This document shows positions 52,476-62,805 of a DNA stretch of 64,000 bases, in pieces (the stretch's first letter is position 1; every line of letters begins with the position of its first letter). The notes under the pieces were generated by a model, which had not been told where the DNA came from, made no database searches, and saw only the letters and a list, made by a program, of their open reading frames with translations. Source of the stretch: Flavobacteriia bacterium (GTDB lineage Bacteria > Bacteroidota > Bacteroidia > Flavobacteriales > Flavobacteriaceae); the NCBI GenBank assembly GCA_004293165.1, contig RDYL01000006.1, positions 90,964 to 154,963 on the forward strand, in the 5' to 3' direction. Both the position numbers and the translations under genes were made by a program.

Positions 52476-55400
52476 TTATAGTATTACAAGTTTCTCATAT
52501 TTTTCGACCGACTTTCCAGTTGTGGTTGATCGTACTTTTATTTTATAAACATACACGCCTTTTCCTAACTTATCTCCAAAATCATCTCTTCCATCCCAAG
52601 TAATTTCTCTACATAAAAATCCTTCTGTTGTTACTTGTTGATTAATTGTTTTTACTAATTTACCTGAAACCGTTAATATTTGTACTTGAACATCTAATGG
52701 TTCAAAAGGCATATTATGGGTAAACCAAAACTCGGTATAGCTAACAAACGGATTTGGATAATTCAACACTTTTTCTAACTGTAATCCTTCTGAAGAACAA
52801 ATAGCATTGAATTGAATTTCTGTAGTTATTAAATTGTTATAAACATCCCAGGCTTTGAATAAAATTGTATGCATCCCAGGCGCTAAATCTCTAAAAGGGA
52901 ATCGAACATATCCCCTTGTATAATCATCATTTTCCGTTTCATAATATTCGTTTAACACGTAAGGATTTGACTCATCACCATCCAATATTGCTACAATATC
53001 ATGTCCAATTCCACTTGCTGTATTAATTCCGTTTTCATCTGTTAAAAAAGCTAATAAAATTGGCGAACAATTTGTAATACCTCCAGAAACAAAACCTTCA
53101 TCATTCATATGTAATCGAACCGTTGGCGGATTTGTATCGGTTACAGGATTTGCATTAACACCACCTATTTGTATAGATCTATCATATCCTGTTTGGTTAT
53201 CTAAATTAGGAGCATCTCGTTTTGCATAAAAACTTATTTTCCCATTCCCTACAGGTATTCTAATATCTTGAGGCACCACAAAACTAAATTCAAATTGTCC
53301 ATTTACTACGGATGCATTACCTCTAAAAACGGTTTCACCTAATGTAGTAAAATTCATAACTATTAATCCATTGGAATCTGTTACTCCATTATTTCCCAAA
53401 GTTGTACGATTGATGTCTTTATCAAATATTTGAACTGCTAAATCGCCATTATAGCCCGAGAATAAAAGATCATTTTCATCTCTTACTTGTCCTGTAATCT
53501 TTGTTAAACTTAAAGCTTGTAAAACTGGCAATGGTTGATTGGTTGGGACATCATTTACTTTTGTTAATACAATTTTAGGCTTTGGAATTGCCAATTTTAA
53601 AGCTGGATCACCAATATAAAACACCACTCTTCTGTTATCAGAACCCGTACTTAGTTTAGTTAAACGCAAAGCTTCTGCAATGGATGGATAATTATTGGAA
53701 CCAAAAGCATATAAATCCTCACTCAACAAATTATTCATTATAAATCCTGTGGTAACTCCAATTTGGCGAGTGGTTGCAATTAAACCAATTGCGCCTCCAC
53801 TTTTATTCCAAAACATATATTCACCTCCTGTAAAACGATTTGGATCATCAAAACGAGTAAATTCACAGGTTATTGTTATAAAAAGTGGATATCTATAACG
53901 ATTGGTTAAATTTTGAGCATCTAATTTTTCAAAAAGTCGTTCCCTTGCTAGTGATTCTTCGCTTCCATGTCCAAAATAATTAAATACTAAAGCACCAAGT
54001 TCTATAGCATCTAAAAAATCTTTTTTAGCTTCAGGGTAACGTTCTCCTCCTGCCGCAACTTGCTGTAAATAAGAATCAGTATGGATTTTTTTTACATTTA
54101 CAAATGGTTTTTGAGCTGTTAATGTATTTGCTAAATTATCTAATCCAAACTGAAGAGTTGCATCGGTAGAATTATCGGCATCATCTGAATAAATAACATA
54201 ATTGTTTCGCCATCTTCCATATGATTTTTCGTCATGATATTCTATTACTTTGTCGACCATTTCTTTAGCTTGACTAACTGATACAACTAACATTCTTCCT
54301 ACAGCAATATCAATTCCATCAAAAGAACCTAACATCTGACCTTCACCATCATCCATCAAACCAAAAAAATCATCCGACATAAAAGTGGAATACAATGAAA
54401 AATTAGAAACATTATTAGTTTCAGTAGCTAACGGATTAAAACTGTGAAAAACAGGAACAATATTAGTATTATTAAACAATCTGTTTTTATAATCATAAGA
54501 AGCATCTCCGAAAAGATTAACATATTTTACTCTTTTATCGGGAGCAGATGCATTCCAATACACATATTTTATTAAATTACGAATAGCCGCAATATCTTGT
54601 TTTCCCGAAGAAAACTCATGGTAAATTTTTTCAAGCGTAACCACCCTAACCACTAATCCAGAATTACTTCTATGAAAATCAGCCAATCGTTCTGCCTGTG
54701 CTGATAAAAATTCTGGTGTTAGAATTAAATAATCAATATCTTGAAAATTTCCTTGTGCATCTTTAAAAATAGATCCTTTTAAATTTTGATTCACAACAAC
54801 TGCGTTTGATTCACGAAGAGGAGTAAAAGTGTCTGATAAATCTATAGCAACATATTTTTTTGCTGTACCTAAATTCACTTTAAAATTAAAATTAGCTCCA
54901 GAAGTATTTTCATAAGATGCGACATTAAACCTATCTGTAACATCCCACACTTGAGAAATACTAGTAGCATTTGTAATTTTATATTCCCCAACTCCAATAT
55001 TGGTTTCTTCTAAATCATTATAAAAAAAGAATTGCTTTGAAAAACCAGTTAAATTGCGTTTGACTTTTAATCTTATAAAATCTAAGTAACCATTTGAACT
55101 TGGAACACCCCCATTATTATAAGCTAATGCAATTGATATTGCAGACGATGTTGCATTAAAAACTGTATTCAAAGCAGATTCATAGCCCTCAACTCCGGTT
55201 CCAGATGTCAATTGTGGAAATACTAATGTTCCTAAATCAACAGCATTGGCTTTTATGTTAAATGAAGAACTACCAAACGACTTCGACGCAGTATTAACTT
55301 TAATTTGAATAGGAACAGTTATATCAATATTTGGAATAGAAAAATCAAAATTTTGCAATTCATCAATATTAAATTGTTCGCCAAACCATCTTCTACCCAC

Positions 55401-56360
55401 TTTTCCTGCATTTACTAAATCTTTTTCATGATATAAAATATCATCAAACTGTGAAAAAGAAATAGAAGGTGTGTTTATTGGTTGAATGGCTGGCTCAATT
55501 CTTTTTCCTAAATTCCCTCCTTCTGAAGTTATATAAAAATAGGATTTATCTGCAAAAAGATTTACACTGGTTAAACTTTCGGTATTCCAAGTATCCACAC
55601 CTTCTGCATAAAACAAAATATAATCGCTATTATCAAAAACACCATCTTCTTGACCCACAAACTGAATTGCATTTTCTGCCAAATCATCTGGATAAGGAAT
55701 TGAATTATTTAATGGAAGCATTCGTCCACCATTTCCATAAATCTTAATATTTCTTGGGTCAACACTTACATTAAATCCTAAACTTTGTAAAAAAGATTTA
55801 GTAATTTTATAAACTCCAGACTTTTCAACATAAAAGCGATGCCAATTACCTGATGCTAAAACAGAATTTGAAATCGATTGAACTACATTTTGATTTAGAT
55901 TTCTGTTTAATATGCTGTTTTGAAAAGAATAGGAAAAGGAAACCACTTTTTTATAATCATTCCCTACTTTAATAATAGGACTTAAAATTAAAAGTCCTTT
56001 ATAATCCTCTCGAACACGAACAACCTCTAATGTAGCAAGCAATTTGTTTGGGATAACCGATAAATCTAAATCATAAAGATCAGCTGCATTAATAGATTGA
56101 TAGACCACATTAGAAACAACCAAACTCGAGGCATCTGTAAGTGCGGTAACAGGAACCATTTTTCTGAATTGAATTTTACGTAATGATATATCAATATTGA
56201 AAAAATTAGAATCAAATTGAGGTACCTTAATAGAAGAATCAACTATACTGTAGTTAACATTAGAATACCAATTAATAGTAATATTTTCTGTTTGCTGACC
56301 AAAAGTAAACAGAGAAAAGAATAAAAATAATAATAAGAGAGCCTTTTTCATTAACTTCAA
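52476..56360 (-). CDS. porU: Type IX secretion system sortase PorU
   Basis: The 1294-residue protein has a signal peptide (about 1-21) and a C25 cysteine-peptidase domain (about 540-940). The catalytic pair is His798 (NYFGHGSE) and Cys832 (ITCEF), 34 residues apart. PorU removes the CTD signal of T9SS cargo and attaches it to surface lipopolysaccharide. The C-terminal part has Ig-like domains and ends with a FlgD-like/CTD region (YPNPF...GKGVYVYKIKV). porV follows 39 bases on. The gene is divergent from gldJ, as in F. johnsoniae. Confidence 0.96.
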   Translation of the reverse strand: MKLMKKALLLLFLFFSLFTFGQQTENITINWYSNVNYSIVDSSIKVPQFDSNFFNIDISLRKIQFRKMVPVTALTDASSLVVSNVVYQSINAADLYDLDLSVIPNKLLATLEVVRVREDYKGLLILSPIIKVGNDYKKVVSFSYSFQNSILNRNLNQNVVQSISNSVLASGNWHRFYVEKSGVYKITKSFLQSLGFNVSVDPRNIKIYGNGGRMLPLNNSIPYPDDLAENAIQFVGQEDGVFDNSDYILFYAEGVDTWNTESLTSVNLFADKSYFYITSEGGNLGKRIEPAIQPINTPSISFSQFDDILYHEKDLVNAGKVGRRWFGEQFNIDELQNFDFSIPNIDITVPIQIKVNTASKSFGSSSFNIKANAVDLGTLVFPQLTSGTGVEGYESALNTVFNATSSAISIALAYNNGGVPSSNGYLDFIRLKVKRNLTGFSKQFFFYNDLEETNIGVGEYKITNATSISQVWDVTDRFNVASYENTSGANFNFKVNLGTAKKYVAIDLSDTFTPLRESNAVVVNQNLKGSIFKDAQGNFQDIDYLILTPEFLSAQAERLADFHRSNSGLVVRVVTLEKIYHEFSSGKQDIAAIRNLIKYVYWNASAPDKRVKYVNLFGDASYDYKNRLFNNTNIVPVFHSFNPLATETNNVSNFSLYSTFMSDDFFGLMDDGEGQMLGSFDGIDIAVGRMLVVSVSQAKEMVDKVIEYHDEKSYGRWRNNYVIYSDDADNSTDATLQFGLDNLANTLTAQKPFVNVKKIHTDSYLQQVAAGGERYPEAKKDFLDAIELGALVFNYFGHGSEESLARERLFEKLDAQNLTNRYRYPLFITITCEFTRFDDPNRFTGGEYMFWNKSGGAIGLIATTRQIGVTTGFIMNNLLSEDLYAFGSNNYPSIAEALRLTKLSTGSDNRRVVFYIGDPALKLAIPKPKIVLTKVNDVPTNQPLPVLQALSLTKITGQVRDENDLLFSGYNGDLAVQIFDKDINRTTLGNNGVTDSNGLIVMNFTTLGETVFRGNASVVNGQFEFSFVVPQDIRIPVGNGKISFYAKRDAPNLDNQTGYDRSIQIGGVNANPVTDTNPPTVRLHMNDEGFVSGGITNCSPILLAFLTDENGINTASGIGHDIVAILDGDESNPYVLNEYYETENDDYTRGYVRFPFRDLAPGMHTILFKAWDVYNNLITTEIQFNAICSSEGLQLEKVLNYPNPFVSYTEFWFTHNMPFEPLDVQVQILTVSGKLVKTINQQVTTEGFLCREITWDGRDDFGDKLGKGVYVYKIKVRSTTTGKSVEKYEKLVIL

Positions 56361-56506
56361 AACGTATTTAAGACATATATATTACAAAGAGAGAAAAATA
56401 ATTTATTTTAATCTAATTTTTCACAATAAAACTTAATATAAAACGTTGTTAGAGAAAAGAATTTAACATAACATTAATTTTTTTTTACAAAAAACTAAAA
56501 ACATGT

Positions 56507-56534
56507 TGCATTTTAATTCATTATTATTATCTTG
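56507..56534 (+). promoter_or_regulatory. Promoter of gldJ
   Basis: TTG at 56507-56509, an 18-base spacer, and TATCTTG at 56528-56534, one base short of TAnnTTTG. The 5' leader is about 20 bases. The region 56361-56562 also must hold the divergent porU promoter, for which I saw no clear box. Confidence 0.6.
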
Positions 56535-56562
56535 CGACACGAAATTTATTACCTACTAAAGT

Positions 56563-58260
56563 ATGAAAATTAAAAAAATTATGGCTTTAAAAGTGCTAGT
56601 AGTATTAGCGCTAACATTAGGCTTTACAGGTTGTAGTAAGAAAGGAAACACTAAAGGTGGATCTACTGCTACAGGATGGAAAATCAATGACAAGAAAGGC
56701 GGATTCCAGTTTAACGACAAGTTTAAACAACAAGAAACACCTCCAGGGATGATTTCTATTGAAGGAGGTACATTTACAATGGGTAAAGTACAAGACGATG
56801 TTATGCACGATTGGAATAACTCTCCAAACCAACAACACGTTCAATCTTTTTTTATGGATGAAACAGAAGTTACTAATAAAATGTACTCTGAGTTTTTGTT
56901 TTGGGTAAAAACTGTTTTTCCTCCTACAGAAGAAAACTATAAACATATTTATAATGGAGCAATTCCAGATACTTTAGTATGGAGAAATCGCCTAGGTTAT
57001 AATGAAACCATGACTAACAACTATTTAAGACACCCAGCATATGCTGATTACCCAGTAGTAGGAGTTAATTGGATTCAAGCGGTAGAATTCAGTAAATGGA
57101 GAACAGATCGTGTAAATGAGAATATTTTAGAGCGCGAAGGATACCTTAAAAAAGATAACAAAATTAAATTAGGTTCTGACGTAACTGCTGAAAAATCATT
57201 TAGTACAGAAACTTACATAAATACTCCATCAAAAGCATTTGGTGGAAATGAAGAAGTTGTATTGAAAAAAGAAATGGGCGGCGGAAGACGACCAGCTGCT
57301 GATACGGCTAAAAACGTTTACGCTCAAAGAAGTTCTGGTTTAATTTTACCAGAATATAGACTTCCTACAGAAGCTGAGTGGGAATATGCTGCAGTAGCTT
57401 TAGTTGGTAACAGAGAGTACAACATTTATAAAGGACAAAAGAAATATCCTTGGAATGGTCAATATACACGTTCTTCTAAAAGACAATATAGAGGAGACCA
57501 ATTAGCAAACTTTAAACAAGGTAAAGGAGATTACGGTGGAATTGCAGGTTGGTCTGATGACGGAGCTGATATTACAAATAAAGTAAAAGCATACGCACCA
57601 AATGATTTTGGTTTATATGATATGGCTGGTAACGTAGCAGAATGGGTACAAGATGTTTATAGACCTATTGTTGATGATGAAGCTAATGATTTTAACTACT
57701 TTAGAGGTAACGTATATACTAAAAATAAAATTGGTGAAGACGGAGTTGTTGAATTAGTAACTTCAGACAACATTAAATACGATACTTTAATTAATGGTAG
57801 AATTATAGCTAGAAATTATCCAGGCCAAATTGCTCAAGTTCCCGTTGATGAAAATGAAACTTATTTAAGAACTCAATTCTCAACTTCTGACAATAGAAAT
57901 TACAGAGATGGAGATAGACAATCTACACGTTTCTATAAGTTTAATGATTCTGAAGAAGGTGGAGCTACTGGTGATCAAAAAAGAATGTACGAAGCTCCTA
58001 AACACTCAATCACAGCTGACAGTTTAGGGAAAATGAACAAAAAATATGACCGTTCAGACAAAAGAACAACTTTAGTAGACGACAATGTTAGAGTTTATAA
58101 AGGAGGTTCATGGAGAGATAGAGCATATTGGTTAGACCCAGCATCTAGAAGATTCTTCCCACAAGATATGGCTACAGATTACATCGGATTTAGATGCGCT
58201 ATGTCTAAAGTTGGCCCAAAATCTAAGAAGAAAACTCCTAGAGGAAATCCAAAAAAATAA
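56563..58260 (+). CDS. gldJ: Gliding motility lipoprotein GldJ
   Basis: The 565-residue lipoprotein has lipobox LGFTGC with Cys24. The body is a FGE-sulfatase domain (SUMF1-like): FMDETEVTNKMYSEF, RLPTEAEWEYAA near residue 266, KGGSWRDRAYW near 513 and IGFRCAMSK near 541. GldJ is needed for gliding and for stability of GldK and the T9SS core ring. The C-terminal tail is very basic (KSKKKTPRGNPKK). It is transcribed away from porU and ends in a strong terminator before murF. Confidence 0.96.
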   Translation: MKIKKIMALKVLVVLALTLGFTGCSKKGNTKGGSTATGWKINDKKGGFQFNDKFKQQETPPGMISIEGGTFTMGKVQDDVMHDWNNSPNQQHVQSFFMDETEVTNKMYSEFLFWVKTVFPPTEENYKHIYNGAIPDTLVWRNRLGYNETMTNNYLRHPAYADYPVVGVNWIQAVEFSKWRTDRVNENILEREGYLKKDNKIKLGSDVTAEKSFSTETYINTPSKAFGGNEEVVLKKEMGGGRRPAADTAKNVYAQRSSGLILPEYRLPTEAEWEYAAVALVGNREYNIYKGQKKYPWNGQYTRSSKRQYRGDQLANFKQGKGDYGGIAGWSDDGADITNKVKAYAPNDFGLYDMAGNVAEWVQDVYRPIVDDEANDFNYFRGNVYTKNKIGEDGVVELVTSDNIKYDTLINGRIIARNYPGQIAQVPVDENETYLRTQFSTSDNRNYRDGDRQSTRFYKFNDSEEGGATGDQKRMYEAPKHSITADSLGKMNKKYDRSDKRTTLVDDNVRVYKGGSWRDRAYWLDPASRRFFPQDMATDYIGFRCAMSKVGPKSKKKTPRGNPKK

Positions 58261-58277
58261 TTTTCATACAAATACTT

Positions 58278-58309
58278 AAAAAAGCCCTTTCGTTTGAAAG
58301 GGCTTTTTT
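58278..58309. terminator. Terminator between gldJ and murF
   Basis: AAAAAAGCCCTTTC and GAAAGGGCTTTTTT form a perfect 14-pair stem around GTTT, followed by more T. It lies 17 bases behind the gldJ stop. Confidence 0.95.
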
Positions 58310-58339
58310 TTATCTTCGTCGCTATTTAATATATCGCAC

Positions 58340-59626
58340 ATGATAACAATAGCTTATATACATTCCTTGTTTTTAAATTGTACAAGTGTTTCTACAGATA
58401 CTCGTAAAATAGAAAAAGACTCATTATTTATAGCTCTAAAAGGCGATAACTTCGACGCTAACACATTTGCTAAAGAAGCACTAGAAAAAGGCGCTAAATA
58501 CGTTATAATTGACAATCCAAACTACACAATAAACGAACGCACCATTCTTGTAGAAGATTCTCTCATTGCATTACAAGAGCTAGCAAAATATCATAGAACA
58601 TATTTAGGAATACCTATAATTGCATTAACAGGAAGCAATGGAAAAACCACAACAAAGGAACTAATTCATGCCGTACTTTCTAAAAAATATAATACACTAG
58701 CAACAATTGGCAATTTAAACAATCATATTGGAGTTCCTCTAACACTTTTGCGTTTTTCAAAGGAAACTGAAATAGGAATTGTTGAAATGGGCGCAAACCA
58801 TCAAAAAGAGATTGAATTTTTATGCCAAATTGCTCAACCTGATTTTGGCTATATAACCAATTTTGGTAAAGCACACTTAGAAGGATTTGGAGGAGTTGAA
58901 GGAGTTATTAAAGGCAAAAGCGAAATGTATGACTACCTTAGAAACAACGAAAAAACAGTTTTTGTAAATCTTGATGACATCACCCAAAAAGAAAAGTCAT
59001 CACATATAAACCAATATAGTTTTGCTTTAAATGAAACTGAAGCAGATGTGAAAATTACAAAAATAGAGGCCAATCCCATGGTGAAGATTACGTACAACAA
59101 TCAAACTATTAATTCACATCTTATTGGAATTTACAATGCAAACAATATTAATGCTGCAATTACAATAGGGAACTATTTTAAAATTTCGGATGTGTTAATA
59201 AAAGCAGCAATTGAGAACTATATACCAGAAAATAATCGTTCCCAACTAATTCAGAAAAACAACAACGAAATAATTCTAGACGCTTACAATGCAAATCCAA
59301 GCAGTATGTCGGCCGCAATCGGGAATTTTATACAGTTAGCAAATGACAGCAAAATTGCTATATTAGGAGATATGTTTGAACTAGGAGAAGAAAGCCTCAT
59401 TGAACATAAAAAAGTGATTGAGTTATTAGAAAATGAAAAAGAAATCACCACCTTTTTTATAGGAAAACATTTTTATAACAACAAAACAAATAACGCCCAT
59501 TTAAATTTCTTTGAAGATTTCAATGCTTTTTCTACATTTCTCAAAACGAATGAAATAAAAAACAGTTTAATCTTAATAAAAGGTTCTAGAGGAATGGCTC
59601 TTGAAAAAACTTTGGATTTATTTTAG
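58340..59626 (+). CDS. murF: UDP-N-acetylmuramoyl-tripeptide--D-alanyl-D-alanine ligase
   Basis: The 428-residue Mur ligase has the N-terminal MurF domain (SVSTDTRKIEKDSLFIALKG), the ATP loop LTGSNGKTTTKE (97-108), MGANHQKEI, and NAYNANPSS in the form AYNANPSS that marks MurF. It adds D-Ala-D-Ala to the UDP-MurNAc tripeptide in the cytoplasm. It follows gldJ but is separated by a strong terminator; a TATCTTCG sequence just behind the terminator may be its -7 box. The 276 bases behind it hold no gene. Confidence 0.95.
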   Translation: MITIAYIHSLFLNCTSVSTDTRKIEKDSLFIALKGDNFDANTFAKEALEKGAKYVIIDNPNYTINERTILVEDSLIALQELAKYHRTYLGIPIIALTGSNGKTTTKELIHAVLSKKYNTLATIGNLNNHIGVPLTLLRFSKETEIGIVEMGANHQKEIEFLCQIAQPDFGYITNFGKAHLEGFGGVEGVIKGKSEMYDYLRNNEKTVFVNLDDITQKEKSSHINQYSFALNETEADVKITKIEANPMVKITYNNQTINSHLIGIYNANNINAAITIGNYFKISDVLIKAAIENYIPENNRSQLIQKNNNEIILDAYNANPSSMSAAIGNFIQLANDSKIAILGDMFELGEESLIEHKKVIELLENEKEITTFFIGKHFYNNKTNNAHLNFFEDFNAFSTFLKTNEIKNSLILIKGSRGMALEKTLDLF

Positions 59627-59902
59627 CTTCTATTAAAATATACCCCAACTAGACTTCTATTAGTAAAAACCAAATACCTATTAATAAAACCAAAAATCAT
59701 GAGCACTAAATAGTATTCATTGATAAAGGTTTTATTGTATTTAAATATGAAGCACTAAATTCAATATTTCATTAATAATAATTTAACTCTTATTTATTAT
59801 GAAAATTTAATTATTCCATAATAATAAAAATAGAATAATAACAAAAATTGTATTTAATAACTTAAAACTTTGCTTACTCCTTTTAATAAAATTTTTAAAA
59901 CA
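59627..59902. other. AT-rich gene-free interval
   Basis: The interval between the convergent murF and OmpA-like genes is very AT-rich with many ATTAATAA and TAATAATAA runs. I saw no gene and no convincing terminator or RNA. Confidence 0.4.
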
Positions 59903-61816
59903 CTATTGCACTAAAACAAACTCACTTCGTCTATTTAATTGATGTTGTTCTCGAGTACACGGAAGCGCATCTGAACAATCATTTAACAACTGAGATTCTC
60001 CGTATCCTTTACAAGTCAATCGTTCTTTAGCGATACCTTTTTTAATTAAAAAATCACGAGTAGCTTTTGCGCGAAAATTAGACAAGCGTAAATTATAAGC
60101 TTCGCTTTGTCTACTATCCGTATGTGAGCGAATGTCAATTTTTAAATTAGGATACATCTTTAAGATTTCAACAATCTTTGCCATCTCAACTTCTACATCA
60201 GGACGAATAAAATACTTATCCAAATCAAAATAAATTGAAATGTCCAACAACTTAACTAAATCATCTCCTGTTTTAGTTTTAATGATTTTAGGAGCGATTT
60301 CAAATTTTTCGCTTTTAATTTTTCCTCCTTTAACACGAAACTCTTTAGTTAAATAAATATCATTTTCTACTTTAATATAATACTCCCTATCATATCGAAG
60401 ATCAGAAAATTTAAATTGTCCTAAAGAATCTGATTTAGTACTACCAAGGATGTTTTGATTAGCATCTAGCAAAGTAATCCTAGAATTTTGAATTGGCTCT
60501 TTTGAAATTTCATCAATAACTACATCGGTAAATTCAATCTTTTTAGGCTCAGGATTAACTTTTACTTTATAAACATCGTCATACCCTTTACCTCCTTGAC
60601 GATTAGATGAAACAAAGAACACATTTTTAAAAGGACTTTCTATAAAAGCAAAATCATCGCGCTCACTATTAATAGGAGCACCTACATTATTAAAACTAAT
60701 ATAATTACCTTCAACATCAGGATGAGATTTAAAAACATCCAATCCTCCTATTCCCACAAGACCATCTGATGAAAAATACAAAATACCATCAGATGCTATA
60801 AATGGAAATGTTTCTCTAGCCTTCGTATTAATTTTCTCACCTAAATTTACAGGAATCCCATATGTACCATCTTCTTTAATAGCTACTTTATATAAATCTG
60901 AATTTCCATAACCTCCTGGCATGTCAGAGGCAAAATAAAGCGTTTTTTCGTCAATACTTAATGCAGGATGAGCAATACTGAAATCGTTACTATTAAATGG
61001 TAATTCTTCTATTTTTCCCCATTTTCCATTTAAAAAAGTTGATTTAAAAAGTTTCAACTTAACAACGTTATCTTTATCCATGCCCACTTTACCGTAATTA
61101 AAGTTGTTACGGGTAAAATACATAGTTTTTCCATCTTTAGTAAACACAGGGCTTGACTCATGATATTTCGTATTGAACTCATCAACAATCTCATCAATAT
61201 ATACCACTTTTGCAGAATCACTAAACTCAGCGCGATATATATTCAAAAAATTTTGATTAGTCCATTTATCAATCTTCTTTTTATTATTTTTTGGAATTCT
61301 ATTTGAAACGAAATACATTTTGGAATCTTTAAAATTTCCTCCATAATCAGAATATTCCGAATTAATTCCTGCATCTTCAATGGTAAACTTGTCCAAACTA
61401 TAGTTAATATCAACCAAATACAACTTATTTTTAACATACAACTCTCCACGATAATCGTTAGTAAGTGTATAAAATTTCTCCATTAATTTATCGGCATCAT
61501 TATAAGATTTCACAGCTTTTAATGATTGAGAGTAACGAAAATAATACTCAGGATCTAAAGATTGGTTATTTAATTGAAACAACTTATCATACCATACTTT
61601 TGATTTATCCAACATGCCATTAAAATAATAGGCATCACCTAATTTTTGAAACAATTCAATGGATGTATATCCTTTTTCTGCAACTTTTTCATATATAGCA
61701 ATAGCATCTATATAAGAATATCCTTCATATTTTTTTTCTGCTAATTTTTCTTTTATATCTTGTGCAGAAACGGAAAAAAAGCAACCTAAACTTATTATGC
61801 TTATTATATATTTCAT
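59903..61816 (-). CDS. OmpA-family protein with TPR, PD40-like and CarboxypepD-like domains
   Basis: The 637-residue protein has a signal peptide (about 1-18), TPR-like helices (about 20-115), a beta-propeller-like PD40 region (about 150-420, with MYFVSNRIP, LYFASDMPGG and YFSSDGLVG), a beta-sandwich at 432-505 and an OmpA domain at 525-637 (DIRSHTDSRQSEAYN), which binds peptidoglycan. This order is that of PorE/Pgm-like and SprE-linked OmpA proteins. It lies 11 bases behind the PorP/SprF-like gene and probably anchors the surface adhesin export unit. It is not the core PorE for sure. Confidence 0.9.
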   Translation of the reverse strand: MKYIISIISLGCFFSVSAQDIKEKLAEKKYEGYSYIDAIAIYEKVAEKGYTSIELFQKLGDAYYFNGMLDKSKVWYDKLFQLNNQSLDPEYYFRYSQSLKAVKSYNDADKLMEKFYTLTNDYRGELYVKNKLYLVDINYSLDKFTIEDAGINSEYSDYGGNFKDSKMYFVSNRIPKNNKKKIDKWTNQNFLNIYRAEFSDSAKVVYIDEIVDEFNTKYHESSPVFTKDGKTMYFTRNNFNYGKVGMDKDNVVKLKLFKSTFLNGKWGKIEELPFNSNDFSIAHPALSIDEKTLYFASDMPGGYGNSDLYKVAIKEDGTYGIPVNLGEKINTKARETFPFIASDGILYFSSDGLVGIGGLDVFKSHPDVEGNYISFNNVGAPINSERDDFAFIESPFKNVFFVSSNRQGGKGYDDVYKVKVNPEPKKIEFTDVVIDEISKEPIQNSRITLLDANQNILGSTKSDSLGQFKFSDLRYDREYYIKVENDIYLTKEFRVKGGKIKSEKFEIAPKIIKTKTGDDLVKLLDISIYFDLDKYFIRPDVEVEMAKIVEILKMYPNLKIDIRSHTDSRQSEAYNLRLSNFRAKATRDFLIKKGIAKERLTCKGYGESQLLNDCSDALPCTREQHQLNRRSEFVLVQ

Positions 61817-61827
61817 AATATTAACTA

Positions 61828-62751
61828 TTAAAAGAATCTTGGATTAATAACCCTTTCTGATTTTTTATTGAATTCATATCTTAAAAAGAACTCATGTGAC
61901 CCTGAGTTATAATTATTAAGTTTTGTAGTTTCCATATCATAAGCATATCCAATAAACCAATTATCAGAAACTTGGAAACCAGCTAATAAACTTCCTGCTG
62001 CATCCCATCTATAAGCAGCCCCAATATTAAAACGTTCATGGAATAGAAAATTTGCAGAAAAATCAATTTGCAATGGAGAACCTTCTACAATTTTTGAAAG
62101 CAAAGCAGGTTTAAATTTAACCATTGGAGAAATATCAAAAACTTTACCCATAATAAAATAGTAATGTAAACGCTCTGCTGCTACAGAATTTTGAGAAAAC
62201 GAAGCTTGCCCTTTATCAAAATGTCTGGTCTCTAAAAAGTTAGGAATTGAAAAACCAAAATAAGTTTTATCTGAATAATAATAAATTCCAGCCCCAACAT
62301 TAGGCGAAAATTTATTATCAATATTATATTGTGCTAATGGATCTCCGGGATTGTATATATTAAGCTTTGTAAAATCAACATTCAAAAAATTCCCTGTTGC
62401 TTTAAGACCAAAAGCTAATTTATAGTTAACAGACACAGGAAATGAATACGAAAAATCTATTGAAATAGAACTTTCATCAGAAGGCCCTATACGATCATTA
62501 ATAAACGATAATCCTAACCCTAATTTCTCATTCTTAAGGGGAGTATGAATTGCAAATGTATTTGTAACAGGAGCACCATCTAAACCAACCCATTGATTAC
62601 GATGCAAACCAAATATACTTAATACATCTCTACTTCCAGCGTATGCAGGATTTATATTAATAGTATTATACATATATTGTGTGTATTGTGAATCTTGTTG
62701 TCCAAATGTAGGCAACCACACTAAAAATACAATAAAAAATATTTTTTTCAT
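61828..62751 (-). CDS. PorP/SprF family type IX secretion protein
   Basis: The 307-residue protein has a signal peptide (about 1-17) and the PorP/SprF signature: QYTQYMYNTININPAYAG, then LHRNQWVGLDGAP. It is a barrel-like outer-membrane protein. SprF is needed to export its neighbouring adhesin SprB through the T9SS. The adhesin gene lies 54 bases upstream and the OmpA-like gene 11 bases downstream, so the three form one adhesin-export unit. Confidence 0.93.
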   Translation of the reverse strand: MKKIFFIVFLVWLPTFGQQDSQYTQYMYNTININPAYAGSRDVLSIFGLHRNQWVGLDGAPVTNTFAIHTPLKNEKLGLGLSFINDRIGPSDESSISIDFSYSFPVSVNYKLAFGLKATGNFLNVDFTKLNIYNPGDPLAQYNIDNKFSPNVGAGIYYYSDKTYFGFSIPNFLETRHFDKGQASFSQNSVAAERLHYYFIMGKVFDISPMVKFKPALLSKIVEGSPLQIDFSANFLFHERFNIGAAYRWDAAGSLLAGFQVSDNWFIGYAYDMETTKLNNYNSGSHEFFLRYEFNKKSERVINPRFF

Positions 62752-62805
62752 TTTATAAATTTTTAATATTTATTATGAAGAAGCTAATTCACTTCTTCAA
62801 TAAAT

